Shown: positions 35,836-47,148, counted from the first letter of the stretch. The stretch: 64,000 nucleotides of DNA from Candidatus Rifleibacterium amylolyticum (GCA_009917695.1 JAACJG010000002.1:372001-436000), one strand, 5' to 3'. Notes: a model not told the origin generated them from the letters alone. Program-made: numbers and translations.

Positions 35836-36766
35836 ACCCCAGTCCAGTACGGTCTGCCGGCGGCTGTTTCTTTTTGCGTTTAACTACGATTTTGCCTTTT
35901 CTGAAACTGTCTGCAATTGCATGCGGAATTTTCATTTCGGCCTGAACCAGATTAGCTTTTGCTTCCTGTTCGGCGGCCCGGTTTTCCTGAGTGAGCGCCA
36001 TGGCCAGAGCCCGACGGCCTTCAGCTTTGGCTTCACCGACTTTTTTGTCGGCAACAGCCTGGGCGTTTTTCAGATATGCACCTATATTGCGCCCTACGTC
36101 GATATCAGAGATATCAAGTGAAACAATTTCAAAAGCAGTGCCAACATCGAGGCCGGCAGAAATGATCTTCTGGCTGAGAATTTCGGGTTTGTTAAGAATT
36201 ACCTGATGTGATTCAGCAGAACCAATAGCCGAGACAATGCCTTCACCGACTCTGGCGAGAACGGTATCTTCACCGGCACCGCCAACCATGGTTTTAAGGT
36301 TCGAGCGCACTGTAATGTTAGCCATTACAATCAGCTCGATACCGTCTTTGGCGATACCATGAATATCAGGAGTCTTGATAACACGTGGATGAACCGACAT
36401 TTTGACGGCGTCTTCGACATCACGACCAGCCAGGTCGATGGCGGCGGCGCGTTCGAAATCAAGATCAATCTTCGAGTTTTTGGCACTGATCAACGCCTGC
36501 ACGACTTTGTGCATGTTCCCGCCTGAGAGATAATGAACTTCCAGGCGATCCAGTCCGAGCGGAATTCCGGCCTTGCGCACACGCACATAAGCTTCGACTA
36601 TGACATTGGTCGGCACGTTGCGCAGCTGCATGGCGACAAGCTGTACAGCTGAAATCGGCACATTGGCAGATATGCAGTTCATATAGGTCATGAACGGAAA
36701 CAGGCTGATCAGGTAAAGACCGACCAGTACGATCAGAATCAGCAATCCGGCCAGAATAATTTGCAT
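35816..36766 (-). CDS. floA: Flotillin-like protein FloA
   Basis: LGLDRLEVHYLSGGNMHKVVQALISA...IDLAGRDVEDAVKMSVHPRVIKTP...VSLDISDIDVGRNIGAYLKNAQAVADKKVGEAKAEGRRA. Confidence 0.93.
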   Translation of the reverse strand: MQIILAGLLILIVLVGLYLISLFPFMTYMNCISANVPISAVQLVAMQLRNVPTNVIVEAYVRVRKAGIPLGLDRLEVHYLSGGNMHKVVQALISAKNSKIDLDFERAAAIDLAGRDVEDAVKMSVHPRVIKTPDIHGIAKDGIELIVMANITVRSNLKTMVGGAGEDTVLARVGEGIVSAIGSAESHQVILNKPEILSQKIISAGLDVGTAFEIVSLDISDIDVGRNIGAYLKNAQAVADKKVGEAKAEGRRALAMALTQENRAAEQEAKANLVQAEMKIPHAIADSFRKGKIVVKRKKKQPPADRTGLGFGDDAG

Positions 36767-36917
36767 TTCAGCTCCCCTGACAATAAGATCACATGCGACA
36801 GCCAGCAATACAGAATATGAAAATGCCAGCTCTGCTTAAATGTACATAATAGTTTGACTAAAAGCAACTTTATGCTAGATTTTTGTTGATAAAATAATCA
36901 CAATAAGGAGACACACT

Positions 36918-38108
36918 GTGAAACAGCAGATTTGCAAAGACATTTACTGGGTGGGTGCCCTCGAATGGAGCAAAGAGCACTTCCACGGCCATGAGCTGTC
37001 AATTCGCCATGGCACCAGCTACAATTCCTATTTTATCAATGACGAAAAGAAAGTGCTGATCGATCTCGTCAGAGTATCGCACGCCGATGACCTGATCAGC
37101 CACATCGAAGAATTCGTAAAAGTCGAAGATCTTGACATTCTCGTTATCAACCACGCAGAACCTGATCACGCAAGTGCTTTGACCAAAATTTACGCCCGCA
37201 ATCCGAAACTGCAGATTTACGCCAGCCGCGGCGGACATATTTCTATCAAACGCCATCATCCTCAGGTCGAAAACATCAATGTCGTAAAAACAGGAGACAG
37301 CATCAACATCGGCAAACGCACGCTGCGCTTTTTCGAAGCCCAGATGCTGCACTGGCCTGACAGCATGTTCACCTACTGCCCTGAAGAAAAGATACTGTTC
37401 TCGACAGATGCTTTTGGCCAGCACTTTGCCAGCCCTGAACGCTTTGTCGACCAGGTCGATCAGAAAGGTCTCTGGTTCGAAGCCGAAAAGTATTTCGCCT
37501 GCATTCTGACCCTCTATTCGGCGCAGATTCTCAAAAAAATCGAAGAATTCAGCAAACTCGGCTGGGAACTGGCAATCATTGCTCCGGCGCACGGTCTGTG
37601 CTGGCGCGAGAATCCCGGCCAGATCGTCGAAAAATACGTCGAGTGGTCAAAGGGCGTCAATCGCGAGGCTGCGGTGATAGTATTCGACACCATCTGGGGC
37701 GGTACTGAAGCCATGGGCCGGGCAATAGCCGATGGCCTTGCCGAAGAAGGCGTGAGTTATCGAATGTTCAATGCCGGCGGCGCCGACATGCACGATGTTA
37801 TGACTGACATTTTGACTGCAAAAGCTGTCGTTCTTGGTTGTCCGACCCTCAATAACGGCATAGTTCCGACTCTGGCACTCTATCTCGAAGAACTGCGCGG
37901 ACTGAAGTTTCGCAATAAAATTGGCGCAGCCTTCGGAACCTACGGATGGAGCGGAGAAGGCACCAAACGCATCGAAGCCGGAATGCAGGACGCCGGCATT
38001 GAAGTAGCTGTAGCGGCTGTAAAATGCCAGTTCAATCCGAGCGCTGAAGACCTTGAGAAATGCCGCGAACTTGGTCGTGAGCTCGCCCACAAAATTAAAG
38101 GCAGCTGA
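36918..38108 (+). CDS. Flavodiiron protein (FprA-type)
   Basis: Metallo-beta-lactamase diiron motif NHAEPDHA, then flavodoxin domain (FDTIWGGTEAMGRAIADGL). Confidence 0.95.
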   Translation: MKQQICKDIYWVGALEWSKEHFHGHELSIRHGTSYNSYFINDEKKVLIDLVRVSHADDLISHIEEFVKVEDLDILVINHAEPDHASALTKIYARNPKLQIYASRGGHISIKRHHPQVENINVVKTGDSINIGKRTLRFFEAQMLHWPDSMFTYCPEEKILFSTDAFGQHFASPERFVDQVDQKGLWFEAEKYFACILTLYSAQILKKIEEFSKLGWELAIIAPAHGLCWRENPGQIVEKYVEWSKGVNREAAVIVFDTIWGGTEAMGRAIADGLAEEGVSYRMFNAGGADMHDVMTDILTAKAVVLGCPTLNNGIVPTLALYLEELRGLKFRNKIGAAFGTYGWSGEGTKRIEAGMQDAGIEVAVAAVKCQFNPSAEDLEKCRELGRELAHKIKGS

Positions 38109-38115
38109 TTTGCTG

Positions 38116-38667
38116 ATGAAATCGAGCCTGAGGCTGACCCTTGCCATAGCATGGGTCAGCTTTATCTTTAGCGCAATAGCCGGCAACGCGGCTGAACCGG
38201 GTAAAGTCTACGATCTGCCTCTGAGATTCATTGCCCGCGCCGAAGTCAGTCGCCTCAGATACGATTATTACAGTGTGCGCGAATGTCTCGACGTCTACAA
38301 TGACGACAATCTAATACCACTGGTCGTAACCGGAGTCACAGTAGATACCTGGCGAGGTCATCAGTTAGATGCCCTCGGCGAAAACTGGTTCGAAAACCGG
38401 GCGCCGCTGACGGTTGCACCGGGCAAAACCCTGCGCGTAGTCGAGCACAAGCACACGGTGCTTGGCCGGCGCAAACGCGACTGGTGGGTAAGATGGATAA
38501 GGTTCAACATCTTCACGAACCGTGGCCAGTTCGTTTCGAACTTCGTAGCATCGCCATTCAAACGCCCCGGAAAGATCCTCAGCGAGCACGTCGAACCACA
38601 GATAGACACACTGGCAGAACCAGGTGCGCTGTCACCCGCCCAGAAAAAAATAGGCGGCGACTGGTAG
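38116..38667 (+). CDS. Exported hypothetical protein
   Basis: Signal-like LRLTLAIAWVSFIFSAIAGNAAE; no recognised domain. Confidence 0.5.
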   Translation: MKSSLRLTLAIAWVSFIFSAIAGNAAEPGKVYDLPLRFIARAEVSRLRYDYYSVRECLDVYNDDNLIPLVVTGVTVDTWRGHQLDALGENWFENRAPLTVAPGKTLRVVEHKHTVLGRRKRDWWVRWIRFNIFTNRGQFVSNFVASPFKRPGKILSEHVEPQIDTLAEPGALSPAQKKIGGDW

Positions 38668-38737
38668 TTTGCAGTGGCGGCAAAAATCATTATAATCATC
38701 GCATGATATATACTTGGTTGGATCGAGGAACAACAAC

Positions 38738-39832
38738 ATGAGCAAACCCTTTTATGAGAGCAATAATAAGCCTGATTTTCTGATACGCGAAACCTTTATT
38801 CACCCTCAGGATAAAATGAACATCGAGTATGCGGTAGATGGCTACAAGCTGCCCGGAATTATCGATATACATTTTCATGGCGCCTTCGGCTGGGACTTTG
38901 CCTTCGGGGACTGTGCAAAAATCGAGACAATGCTCGATCGCCTTTTGATTGCCGGCATGACGGGTGTTTTCCCGACTCTGATCACCTGCGGTGAAGAGCA
39001 GCGACTAAAGGCACTGACCGACATTGCGCAGGTAGCAAAAACAAGAAAACAGCTGCCGATCATGCATGGCATTTATCTGGAAGGCCCTTTCCTGGCGCCT
39101 GCCCGTCGTGGCTCGCATCCTGAAGGCATGCTTATGCTGCCTTCACTTGAAAAGCTTGAGAAATGGCAGAGAGCTGCTGACGGTCTTATCAAAATGATCA
39201 CGGTCGCGCCAGAACTGCCCGGGGCGATTGAATTTATCAGTAAAGCACGCAAAATGGGGATAATAGTAGCGCTCGGCCATTCCGCCGCAGACTGGGAAAC
39301 CACCGACAGAGCCGTCGAAGCTGGCGCCAGTCACGTCACTCACCTGTTCAACGCCATGCCCGCCTTTCATCATCGCAAGGCAAACATGCTCAGTTACATC
39401 ATGAGCAAACGCGAACTCAGCATAGAACTGATCGGAGACTGCGAGCATGTCGCCCCTGAAATATTAAGACTGGCCTGCAATTTTCATGAAAACAGCCAGA
39501 TCATCTTTGTCTCTGATGCCGTAGCACCCGCCGGGCTTGCAGACGGCGAGCACAACCTGTATGGAGAAAGCCTGAGCAAATGTGGGCGGCGCTGCTGTCT
39601 GCCGGATGGAAATCTGTTCGGTGGCGCTACCCTGCTGCCAGATTGTCTCAACACGCTCAACGAGAAGGCAGAACTCGCATGGGGGCTGCTCGGCACATCG
39701 GTCTGGCGGACTCCCTGCGCTCTCATGGAAATAGAACCGCCTGATACTGAGGTGTTTTTCGACCAGAACATGAGCTGGCTTGCTTCACGGCATGGCAGCA
39801 CCTGGTATTTTGCCAAAGGCCAGTCCCGGTGA
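38738..39832 (+). CDS. nagA: N-acetylglucosamine-6-phosphate deacetylase
   Basis: PGIIDIHFHGAFGWDF; HGIYLEGPFLAPARRGSHPEGML; ALGHSAADWETTDRAVEAGASHVTHLFNAMPAFHHR; FVSDAVAPAGLADG. Confidence 0.9.
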   Translation: MSKPFYESNNKPDFLIRETFIHPQDKMNIEYAVDGYKLPGIIDIHFHGAFGWDFAFGDCAKIETMLDRLLIAGMTGVFPTLITCGEEQRLKALTDIAQVAKTRKQLPIMHGIYLEGPFLAPARRGSHPEGMLMLPSLEKLEKWQRAADGLIKMITVAPELPGAIEFISKARKMGIIVALGHSAADWETTDRAVEAGASHVTHLFNAMPAFHHRKANMLSYIMSKRELSIELIGDCEHVAPEILRLACNFHENSQIIFVSDAVAPAGLADGEHNLYGESLSKCGRRCCLPDGNLFGGATLLPDCLNTLNEKAELAWGLLGTSVWRTPCALMEIEPPDTEVFFDQNMSWLASRHGSTWYFAKGQSR

Positions 39833-40503
39833 AGATTAACACGGCAGCAGCTACAGCTTTTGCGGTCCTGGCATCAGTCGGGGCAGCTGCCAGTACCGAA
39901 CGCCTCGAAAATTACTATTATTACCTCAAGCAGACAGCATCAGAAGCCATGCAGTTTGACCGTGACGCCGCCAGAAAGTGGTATGAGAGCCTGCCGGAGC
40001 TAAAGCTACAGGAGAATTTCGATAACACTGTCGAAAAGCTCAAAGAAATGCTGTCAAAGCCACCTGAAACCGCTGAAGACAAAAATCAGCGTTCAAACCG
40101 CATGCTGATCGAGCGTTTTGGCCGTACCAGGATTGGCAGAGACGGCAAAACCCTCAACGAATATGCCCAGGACGCGCTCGAAAAAGTTCGGCCCGACCTG
40201 CGCGATACCGACTATTTTAACGACCCCGCACGCACTCTGACCTACTTCGTGCTGTTTGACCCAAAGGGCTTTATCGAAAATGTCAGACTGATCAAAGGCC
40301 CGCTAGACTCGCCAATGACACTCAAAGAGGCTTATCAGTATTACAAACGCACCGATCCGGAGAAAGCTCAGAAAATTCTCAACATGCTCGACCGTCTGCA
40401 AAGGCTGTATGGGCCGAATCAGAACCCTGACGAGAAGCAGCTCGATATAATAATCGAAGCAATACAGCAGACTGTAGACCTGCTCAACACTCCAGAACGC
40501 TAG
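39829..40503 (+). CDS. Hypothetical protein (possibly exported)
   Basis: Overlaps the nagA stop by 4 nt; GTG start; 224 aa. Confidence 0.5.
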   Translation: MKINTAAATAFAVLASVGAAASTERLENYYYYLKQTASEAMQFDRDAARKWYESLPELKLQENFDNTVEKLKEMLSKPPETAEDKNQRSNRMLIERFGRTRIGRDGKTLNEYAQDALEKVRPDLRDTDYFNDPARTLTYFVLFDPKGFIENVRLIKGPLDSPMTLKEAYQYYKRTDPEKAQKILNMLDRLQRLYGPNQNPDEKQLDIIIEAIQQTVDLLNTPER

Positions 40504-40901
40504 TTGCGGACCACTATCATGTCTTCTTTGCCAATAGCCAGCAAAGCGGCGTTGAGCACTGCGAGATCGTCGTCAAAACCGAATCGGTCTGAAAAATCGA
40601 GTTGAGCGTCTTCGCTGTCGAGAAAATAGCGAACAGCGGCAGAAACCACCATTTTTTCAGCATCATCGAACCGGTTAAAATCAGTGAGCAGCCTGTTCAA
40701 AGCTGCAACCATACGATCGACCAGTTCAATATCTATACAGCCACTTTTAATGCTCTCAGCTGCTGCCTGATTGCGGTAGGCTTTGAGCTCATCATGCATA
40801 TAGTCGGCCGTAGCGCTGTCAAGCGGCTGATCGTAGCGAGCTGCAACCGAGCGCAGGCTTTCCGGTAACAGATCATAAAACTTCTGCAGTGTTCTCTCCA
40901 A
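40500..40901 (-). CDS. Hypothetical protein (distant DUF1232-like C-terminus possible)
   Basis: 133 aa; SAAVRYFLDSEDAQLDFSDRFGFDDDLAVLNAALLAIG; overlaps the mfd 3' end. Confidence 0.5.
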   Translation of the reverse strand: MERTLQKFYDLLPESLRSVAARYDQPLDSATADYMHDELKAYRNQAAAESIKSGCIDIELVDRMVAALNRLLTDFNRFDDAEKMVVSAAVRYFLDSEDAQLDFSDRFGFDDDLAVLNAALLAIGKEDMIVVRN

Positions 40902-43900
40902 TTTCGGCCTCCTTGACTTCGTCCTGTTGCCTCATTTCTCTAAGCAGTTCCAATAGAGCCGCTGCGTCACCAAACACATCTTCATCGGTATCTCTGAGTA
41001 TACTCAAATTTATTGAATTTTTGTCCTTCGGCTCAAAATAAATCTGATTGAGAATACCGCCACCCTGCTTGAACAAACGCCCGATATCGGGCAGACGCGC
41101 GGCAGCAAACTCGAAGCGCAGATGATTGATAACCCGGGTGATCTTTTTTACGCCGGCAAAGGCTGCGAGGATTCGCAGACGGCTGATCGCGAACAGCCCC
41201 CTGGCCTCTTCGGGAAGCCGACCAAAGCGGTCTTCGCACTCATCGCGAATTTCGTCGAGCAATCCGGTGTCGTTGCAGCGTGCCAGCCGCGAATACAGCT
41301 CAACCCTGGTCTCTTCATCGGCAATGTAAAAGGTCGGGAAATAGGCAGTAACCGGTATTTCAATCGCCGAATCGACTCTGGCAACTTCCTTTTTACCGCT
41401 TTTAAGGCGGGTAACCGCTTCTTCGAGCAGTTCCATATACAGCGAAAAACCAATACTCGAGATATGACCACTTTGCGATTCGCCTAAAATATTACCGGCA
41501 CCGCGAATCTGCAGATCGCGCAGGGCGATTTTAAAGCCGGAGCCAAGCGCCGTGTGCTCTTCAATGGTTTCGAGGCGCTCGGTCGCCTCTTTCGTCAGCT
41601 TGCGACCCTTAGAATAGAAGAAATAGGCCCAGGCCTGGCGGGCCGAACGCCCGACCCGACCGCGCAACTGATACATCTGCGAAAGCCCGAGGCGCTCAGC
41701 CTCATCGACGATCAGCGTGTTAACATTGGGAATGTCGAGCCCCGACTCAATAATCGTTGTCGCCAGCAGCAAATCATGTTTGCGTTCGATGAACTCGAGC
41801 ATCGTCTTTTCAACGCGCTCCTCCGGCATCTGACCATGTGCGACCGCTATGCGCGCTTCAGGAACCAGGTCGCGCAAAAATTGCGCCTTCTGTTCGATAA
41901 ATTCAACACGGTTGAACACATAATAAATCTGGCCACCGCGCTTTAACTCTTCTATAATAGCGCGTTTGACCCAGGCAGCATCAAAGGGCGCCACATAAGT
42001 CTGCACCGGGCGCCGGTCAACCGGCGGCGTATCGATGACGCTGATCTGCCTGATGCCAGACATGGCCATCTGCATGGTCCTCGGAATAGGCGTCGCCGTA
42101 AGCGTCAGCACATCTATCTGGCTCTTCAGCTGTTTGAGCTTTTCTTTGTGCTTGACGCCGAAACGCTGCTCTTCATCGATAATCAGCAGACCGAGATCGC
42201 GAAAGGAAATATCGGAAGAGAGTATGCGATGAGTACCCACCAGGACGTCAAGCGTACCTGCAGTAGCGCGCTTGAGAGTTTCTTTCTGCTCAGCCGGTTT
42301 GCGCAGCCGACTTACCATATCGACGCTCACCGGAAATCCATCAAACCTGTTTTGCAGGGTCTTGTAATGCTGAAATGCCAGCAGTGTCGTCGGCGCCAGA
42401 ATTGCCACCTGCTTACCAGAGCATACGGCTTTAAAGGCTGCCCGCATGGCAACTTCGGTCTTGCCATAGCCGACATCGCCGCAGATCAGGCGATCCATCG
42501 GCACTGCATTTTCCATGTCTTCTTTGGTGGCAACGATCGCTTTATACTGGTCAGGCGTTTCAGTAAAGGGAAAACGCTCTTCCATCTGGCGCTGTAAATC
42601 GCAGTCGGGCGAAAAAGCAAAGCCGCTGCTGGCAAGACGCGTAGCATAAAGTTCGAGCAGCTCGCGCGCGATCATCTCGACATTCTTGCTGACCCGGCTC
42701 TTTTGTCCAGCCCAGACTTTTGAATTCAGGCTGTGAATTTTCGGAACAAAACCTTCGACACCAAGATATCGACTAACCTTGTGAACCTGATCGGTCGGCA
42801 CATAAAGCTTGTCGGTGCCGGCATACTGCAGCAGAATATACTCACGCGTACGACCGGCAGCAGTCATTGTCTGTATGCCGCGGAACTCTGCGACACCGTG
42901 GTCGGCATGCACAACGATATCGCCAGGCACCATCTGCTGCAGGCTGAGAAGGTTCTGCTGCGAAGAGGCCCGGCGACGCGTAGTTTCACGCGCTGGTCCG
43001 AGATAAATGTCTTCTTCGGCAAAAATCGCAATGCGCCGACGGTAATCTTTGAAGCCGCGACTGCAGCTGCCGTTAACAAAAAGAACCGAAGCAGCCTTGA
43101 CTCCAAAAGGTCGAGCGGAAGAATGGATTCGTATGTTGCGCTCGCCCAGCAGCCCACGCAGATTGTGCAGGCGCTGTTCGTCTTCGATGACGATTGCTAC
43201 CGACCAGCCGGCTTCGAGCAGTTGCCGAAGTTCTTTCAGCAGCGTTTCACGCGATGAATCTGAGGGCGGTGGATGCTGCTCGATGTCGGCAAAAATACCG
43301 CCCTCTCGTTCGCCAAAACGGCTGAATCGGCAGAATCCGCGTTCATTCAACCCTTCGCTGACTGCCTGTGGGCGATGGTAATAATACTGCGGCGGCCGCA
43401 ACGGCGTCATATCATTGAGCTGTTCGAACTGGGCTTCGAAACCGCCATAAACTTCATCAGCCAAAGCAGTGAGCTGATCCGGCTCTTCTACGACTATCCG
43501 ACATTTTTTCCAGAAATCCCAAAGATAGCCAGAGCCTTTTTCGACAAAGGGCTTGAGTTCTTTGTAATCACGCGAATCCGGGTGAGCCAGCAGATGTTCG
43601 TGGCGGCGCTGCAGCAGGCTGGCCCGGCGTTCATCGAGCCCGGCGAATTCTTCGACGATACGCTCGCTGAGTCTCTGCATGTCACCATCATCAGCGACGA
43701 ACTCGTTCACCGGAATTACCGTCAGCCGCTCGCGCTTGTCGAACGACCTCTGGGTTGCCGGAGCAAAGAGCTTGATAGATTCAAGATCGTCACCAAAAAA
43801 ATCAAGCCGGGCCGGGAACTCGGCATCAGGCGGGAAAACATCGAGAAGACTGCCGCGGACAGCAAAAGTGCCACGTTCTTCAACTACGCTGACACGCGTA

Positions 43901-44385
43901 TAACCTGCCTGCACCAGCCTGGCAATCAGTTCGTCACGGCTGACATCAGAACCAGCGCGCACTTCAAAACATGCCGCGAGCCAGCGTTCAGGCGAAAAAA
44001 ACCGTTCAAGAGCCACACTTAAAGGTGCAATCACCAGACCGCCACTGTTCATTTCAGCAGCCATAGCAGAGAGACGACGCCACATCACTTCTGGATCGGC
44101 AGCAGTCTGATCGTAAATCGAAGCGCGTTCGGGCAGCATGCAGATTACCCGTGTGCTACGAGAACCCAGCCAGGTGGCAACCTGCTTTTCAAGGATTCTG
44201 GCACGCGCGGCATCAGCGCAGACAAACAGCGTCACTCCAGCCTGTTGAGCCAGACCAGCCAGACATATCGCCGCCAGCGCACCGGTGCAGCCTTCGAGAC
44301 TGCTGCGTTCAGACAAAGCCAGTTCCGAAAAAAACCTTTCGAACGGCTCGCCTTTTGTCGTATTCTGTGTGAAGGTTGCGCTCAT
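40873..44385 (-). CDS. mfd: Transcription-repair coupling factor
   Basis: [20 protein letters not shown] (RNAP-interaction region); [75 protein letters not shown]. Start at 44385 inferred. Confidence 0.97.
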   Translation of the reverse strand: MSATFTQNTTKGEPFERFFSELALSERSSLEGCTGALAAICLAGLAQQAGVTLFVCADAARARILEKQVATWLGSRSTRVICMLPERASIYDQTAADPEVMWRRLSAMAAEMNSGGLVIAPLSVALERFFSPERWLAACFEVRAGSDVSRDELIARLVQAGYTRVSVVEERGTFAVRGSLLDVFPPDAEFPARLDFFGDDLESIKLFAPATQRSFDKRERLTVIPVNEFVADDGDMQRLSERIVEEFAGLDERRASLLQRRHEHLLAHPDSRDYKELKPFVEKGSGYLWDFWKKCRIVVEEPDQLTALADEVYGGFEAQFEQLNDMTPLRPPQYYYHRPQAVSEGLNERGFCRFSRFGEREGGIFADIEQHPPPSDSSRETLLKELRQLLEAGWSVAIVIEDEQRLHNLRGLLGERNIRIHSSARPFGVKAASVLFVNGSCSRGFKDYRRRIAIFAEEDIYLGPARETTRRRASSQQNLLSLQQMVPGDIVVHADHGVAEFRGIQTMTAAGRTREYILLQYAGTDKLYVPTDQVHKVSRYLGVEGFVPKIHSLNSKVWAGQKSRVSKNVEMIARELLELYATRLASSGFAFSPDCDLQRQMEERFPFTETPDQYKAIVATKEDMENAVPMDRLICGDVGYGKTEVAMRAAFKAVCSGKQVAILAPTTLLAFQHYKTLQNRFDGFPVSVDMVSRLRKPAEQKETLKRATAGTLDVLVGTHRILSSDISFRDLGLLIIDEEQRFGVKHKEKLKQLKSQIDVLTLTATPIPRTMQMAMSGIRQISVIDTPPVDRRPVQTYVAPFDAAWVKRAIIEELKRGGQIYYVFNRVEFIEQKAQFLRDLVPEARIAVAHGQMPEERVEKTMLEFIERKHDLLLATTIIESGLDIPNVNTLIVDEAERLGLSQMYQLRGRVGRSARQAWAYFFYSKGRKLTKEATERLETIEEHTALGSGFKIALRDLQIRGAGNILGESQSGHISSIGFSLYMELLEEAVTRLKSGKKEVARVDSAIEIPVTAYFPTFYIADEETRVELYSRLARCNDTGLLDEIRDECEDRFGRLPEEARGLFAISRLRILAAFAGVKKITRVINHLRFEFAAARLPDIGRLFKQGGGILNQIYFEPKDKNSINLSILRDTDEDVFGDAAALLELLREMRQQDEVKEAEIGENTAEVL

Positions 44386-44547
44386 CTGATGATGCTGTTC
44401 CTGAGACTGCCCCGTCGTCGAGTCAAATAATTGCACCGGCCGGCAAGGCTGTGTATAATGTATCCGGTTGCAGCATAGTACAGTAGACAGAAGTAAGTCA
44501 AGACGCAAACTTGCAAAGGGTGCCAGCACCCGGAACGGGAAAAGAAG

Positions 44548-45783
44548 TTGAAAGAACGCAAACGAATAAACCTGAATTCATATCTTTTCGCCAACCTGGT
44601 CATAGTAGGTGTCCTGCTCATCGGCCTGTGGAACCGCCAGCCGGTCTGGGACGTCAGCCTCAGATTCCCCAATCTTCTGCTGGTTCTGGTGCTGATCAAC
44701 ACCATACTCATTTTCCGCGAAGTAATACTGGGTGGGCGCCCAATCCAGGTCAGAAGCAAACAACAGACAAAGTCGCGCCAGAAAATGCGAAATCTCAACG
44801 AATTACGCAGTGTTCTCCGCAATTCGCCGGCAATCGACGAGAACTTATTGAACCGGGCGCTGCTGCGACTGCGCGAAATCTGCGGCAGCGACTCAGTCTC
44901 TCTTTATCTGCTGGAAAACGCCCAGTGCCGTCAGGTGGCAGGCGCTGGCGAACTGCCGGCCGCGCTGAACGGCAGCCGCTTCATCAACCGCGAGAATGCT
45001 GTTTTTATCAAATTTCCAGGCTCTCTCGGCGAAGAAGAAATTGGCAAGATCGGCAGCAGCAACCGCCCGATTTCATTCAAATCTTCGCTGATCCGCCTTG
45101 AGCTGACCGCTCTGCCCCTCACTCTGTCTCAGAATCGCCTCGCTCTCTGCGTCTTTTCAAGCCGCGAGGCGCACAAGACACCGCCAATACCGATGGCCAG
45201 CACAGCCCTCTTTCTTGAAACCCTGCTGGCGCTCGTCGACAATGCAGGAAATTCAGGCGATGGCCGCTACAAGGATAAATCGACGGGACTGTTTCTGTTC
45301 GAATGCTTCGCTGATTCGTTCGAAACGGAAGTCGAACGTTCAGAACGCTACAAGCAGGAAATGAGCCTTTTCACCATTTCCATCCGCGGCTTCAGCAGTC
45401 TGAGCAGCGAAAATGCCCAGCAGATTGCGCGCAGCGCCGCATCGGCTCTAAAACAGTCTCTGCGCCGACTGGACCTGATGTTCTGCGGCAAAACCGAGGG
45501 CGAATTTCTTGCAATTCTTACCGAAACCAGCGCCGAAGTCGCCGAAATTGTCGCAAAACGCGTGCAAAAAACATTTGCCAAACAGAACGAAAAGTTTGAT
45601 TTTATTAACAGCAACAATTTGAAAATGTATATCGGCTCAGCGGCTTACCCCGTCGATGCCACACACGGAGCCGGCCTGCTCGAAAAAAGTCGCGAGTCTT
45701 TGAATCAGGCAATCAATGAAAACGTCGAGTTCAAATCTTATGGCGCTATCGGCAACGGCTCCAAAGGAGAAAAACATGAGTAA
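44548..45783 (+). CDS. GGDEF-like domain protein with TM helices, degenerate active site
   Basis: DKSTGLFLFECFADSFETEVERSERYKQEMSLFTISIRGF...LRRLDLMFCGKTEGEFLAILTET; N-terminal hydrophobic helices; TTG start. Confidence 0.72.
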   Translation: MKERKRINLNSYLFANLVIVGVLLIGLWNRQPVWDVSLRFPNLLLVLVLINTILIFREVILGGRPIQVRSKQQTKSRQKMRNLNELRSVLRNSPAIDENLLNRALLRLREICGSDSVSLYLLENAQCRQVAGAGELPAALNGSRFINRENAVFIKFPGSLGEEEIGKIGSSNRPISFKSSLIRLELTALPLTLSQNRLALCVFSSREAHKTPPIPMASTALFLETLLALVDNAGNSGDGRYKDKSTGLFLFECFADSFETEVERSERYKQEMSLFTISIRGFSSLSSENAQQIARSAASALKQSLRRLDLMFCGKTEGEFLAILTETSAEVAEIVAKRVQKTFAKQNEKFDFINSNNLKMYIGSAAYPVDATHGAGLLEKSRESLNQAINENVEFKSYGAIGNGSKGEKHE

Positions 45784-46264
45784 TAATCTGATCAAGATCA
45801 GCTTCAGCCTCAACGGCAACAAGGTCGAAACCGAGGTTTCGCCTCAACTGACCGTGCTCGAAATGCTGAGACGCAACTTCAGACTTACGGCGGCCAAGGA
45901 AGGCTGCGGAAAAGGCGAATGCGGTGCCTGTTCGGTCATGCTTAACGACCAGCCGATAAACAGTTGCCTCAAGCTCGCCGCCACCCTGAAGCCTGGTGAC
46001 AGACTGGTGAGCGTCGAAGGCTTTAACGAAGACCCTCTGATGAAAAATATCCAGGAGGCCTATGTCGAAGAAGGCGCAGTTCAGTGCGGATTTTGCATAC
46101 CCGGCATGACCATGGCCAGCTATCACCTGCTTAAACACAACGCCAAACCAGATGAGCACGCGATCAAACAGGCGCTTTCCGGCAACATATGCCGATGTAC
46201 CGGCTACCGCAAAATCGAAGCTGCAGTAAAAAAAGCCGCCGAAAGGACAAAGGCCAATGAATAA
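45776..46264 (+). CDS. (2Fe-2S)-binding small subunit of a xanthine dehydrogenase/CO dehydrogenase-family enzyme
   Basis: AAKEGCGKGECGACSVMLNDQPINSCLKLA and QCGFCIPGMTMASYHLL...SGNICRCTGYRKIEAAV. Confidence 0.95.
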   Translation: MSNNLIKISFSLNGNKVETEVSPQLTVLEMLRRNFRLTAAKEGCGKGECGACSVMLNDQPINSCLKLAATLKPGDRLVSVEGFNEDPLMKNIQEAYVEEGAVQCGFCIPGMTMASYHLLKHNAKPDEHAIKQALSGNICRCTGYRKIEAAVKKAAERTKANE

Positions 46265-47096
46265 CCTTCAATTCATCAGGCCGGCCAGCGTTCAGGCCGC
46301 CTGCGAAGCACTTAAAAACCCCGGATTCATGCCAGTTGCCGGCGGCAGCGATCTTGTCGTAAAGATCCGCAACGGACTCTACCCAAATCTTGAGGGAATC
46401 GTCGATATCGGCGACCTTGCCCCACTGAACCTGATCAGAACCGACGAAAACCGCGTAATCATCGGCAGCGGCTGCACCATGAACCAGATAATCAACGACC
46501 GCCTGATGCAGGATTATTTTCCTGCTCTGGTAAAGGCAGCTGCAACGGTAGGCGCCCTGCAGATTCGCAATAGCGCAACGATTGGCGGCAATGTCGCCAA
46601 CGCATCACCCGCCGGAGACACTATACCAGCATTGTACAGCCTCGAAGCCCGAGTCCTGATCACAAATGGAAGCAGCACCCGCAAAGTCCCGATAGATGAA
46701 TTTTTCCTTAGTCCCGGAAAAACCCTCATTCAAGCCGGGGAAATTATCGAGGGATTTACTCTGCTGCTTCGAAAAACCCGTGGAGAATTTTTAAAGCTTG
46801 GCGAGCGCAGAGCGCACGCAATTTCAAAGATTAACATGGCGGTATCGACCTGGAACGATGGCCGCAATCACTGGCGCATTGCTATGGGCTCAGTGGCGCC
46901 GACCGTTTTGCGCTGCCGTGAAGCCGAAGAATTTCTCGAAAGTTGCGCTCAAATAGACGAGGCAGCCATAAACAAGGCAGCCGAGATGGCAATAAACACA
47001 GCAAAGCCTATCAGTGATCTCCGCTCCACCAGCGCCTACCGCAAAAGGATGGCTGGAGTTCTCCTCAAACGCTCTGTGACAGCAATTATTAAATAA
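46257..47096 (+). CDS. FAD-binding medium subunit of a xanthine dehydrogenase/CO dehydrogenase-family enzyme
   Basis: FMPVAGGSDLVVKIRNGLYPNLEGIVDIGDL; VGALQIRNSATIGGNVANASPAGDTIPALYSLEA; overlaps the small-subunit gene. Confidence 0.93.
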   Translation: MNNLQFIRPASVQAACEALKNPGFMPVAGGSDLVVKIRNGLYPNLEGIVDIGDLAPLNLIRTDENRVIIGSGCTMNQIINDRLMQDYFPALVKAAATVGALQIRNSATIGGNVANASPAGDTIPALYSLEARVLITNGSSTRKVPIDEFFLSPGKTLIQAGEIIEGFTLLLRKTRGEFLKLGERRAHAISKINMAVSTWNDGRNHWRIAMGSVAPTVLRCREAEEFLESCAQIDEAAINKAAEMAINTAKPISDLRSTSAYRKRMAGVLLKRSVTAIIK

Positions 47097-47120
47097 GCCT
47101 TTCTAAAACTTTCAAATAAA

Positions 47121-47148
47121 AACACCGCCACAACGCGGTGTTTTTTTC
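47121..47148 (+). terminator. Hairpin terminator
   Basis: AACACCGC-cacaac-GCGGTGTT then a T run. Confidence 0.8.

Noticed and set aside
43273-44022. 249-aa plus-strand ORF inside mfd
   Set aside because: Antisense of conserved mfd coding sequence; no independent support.
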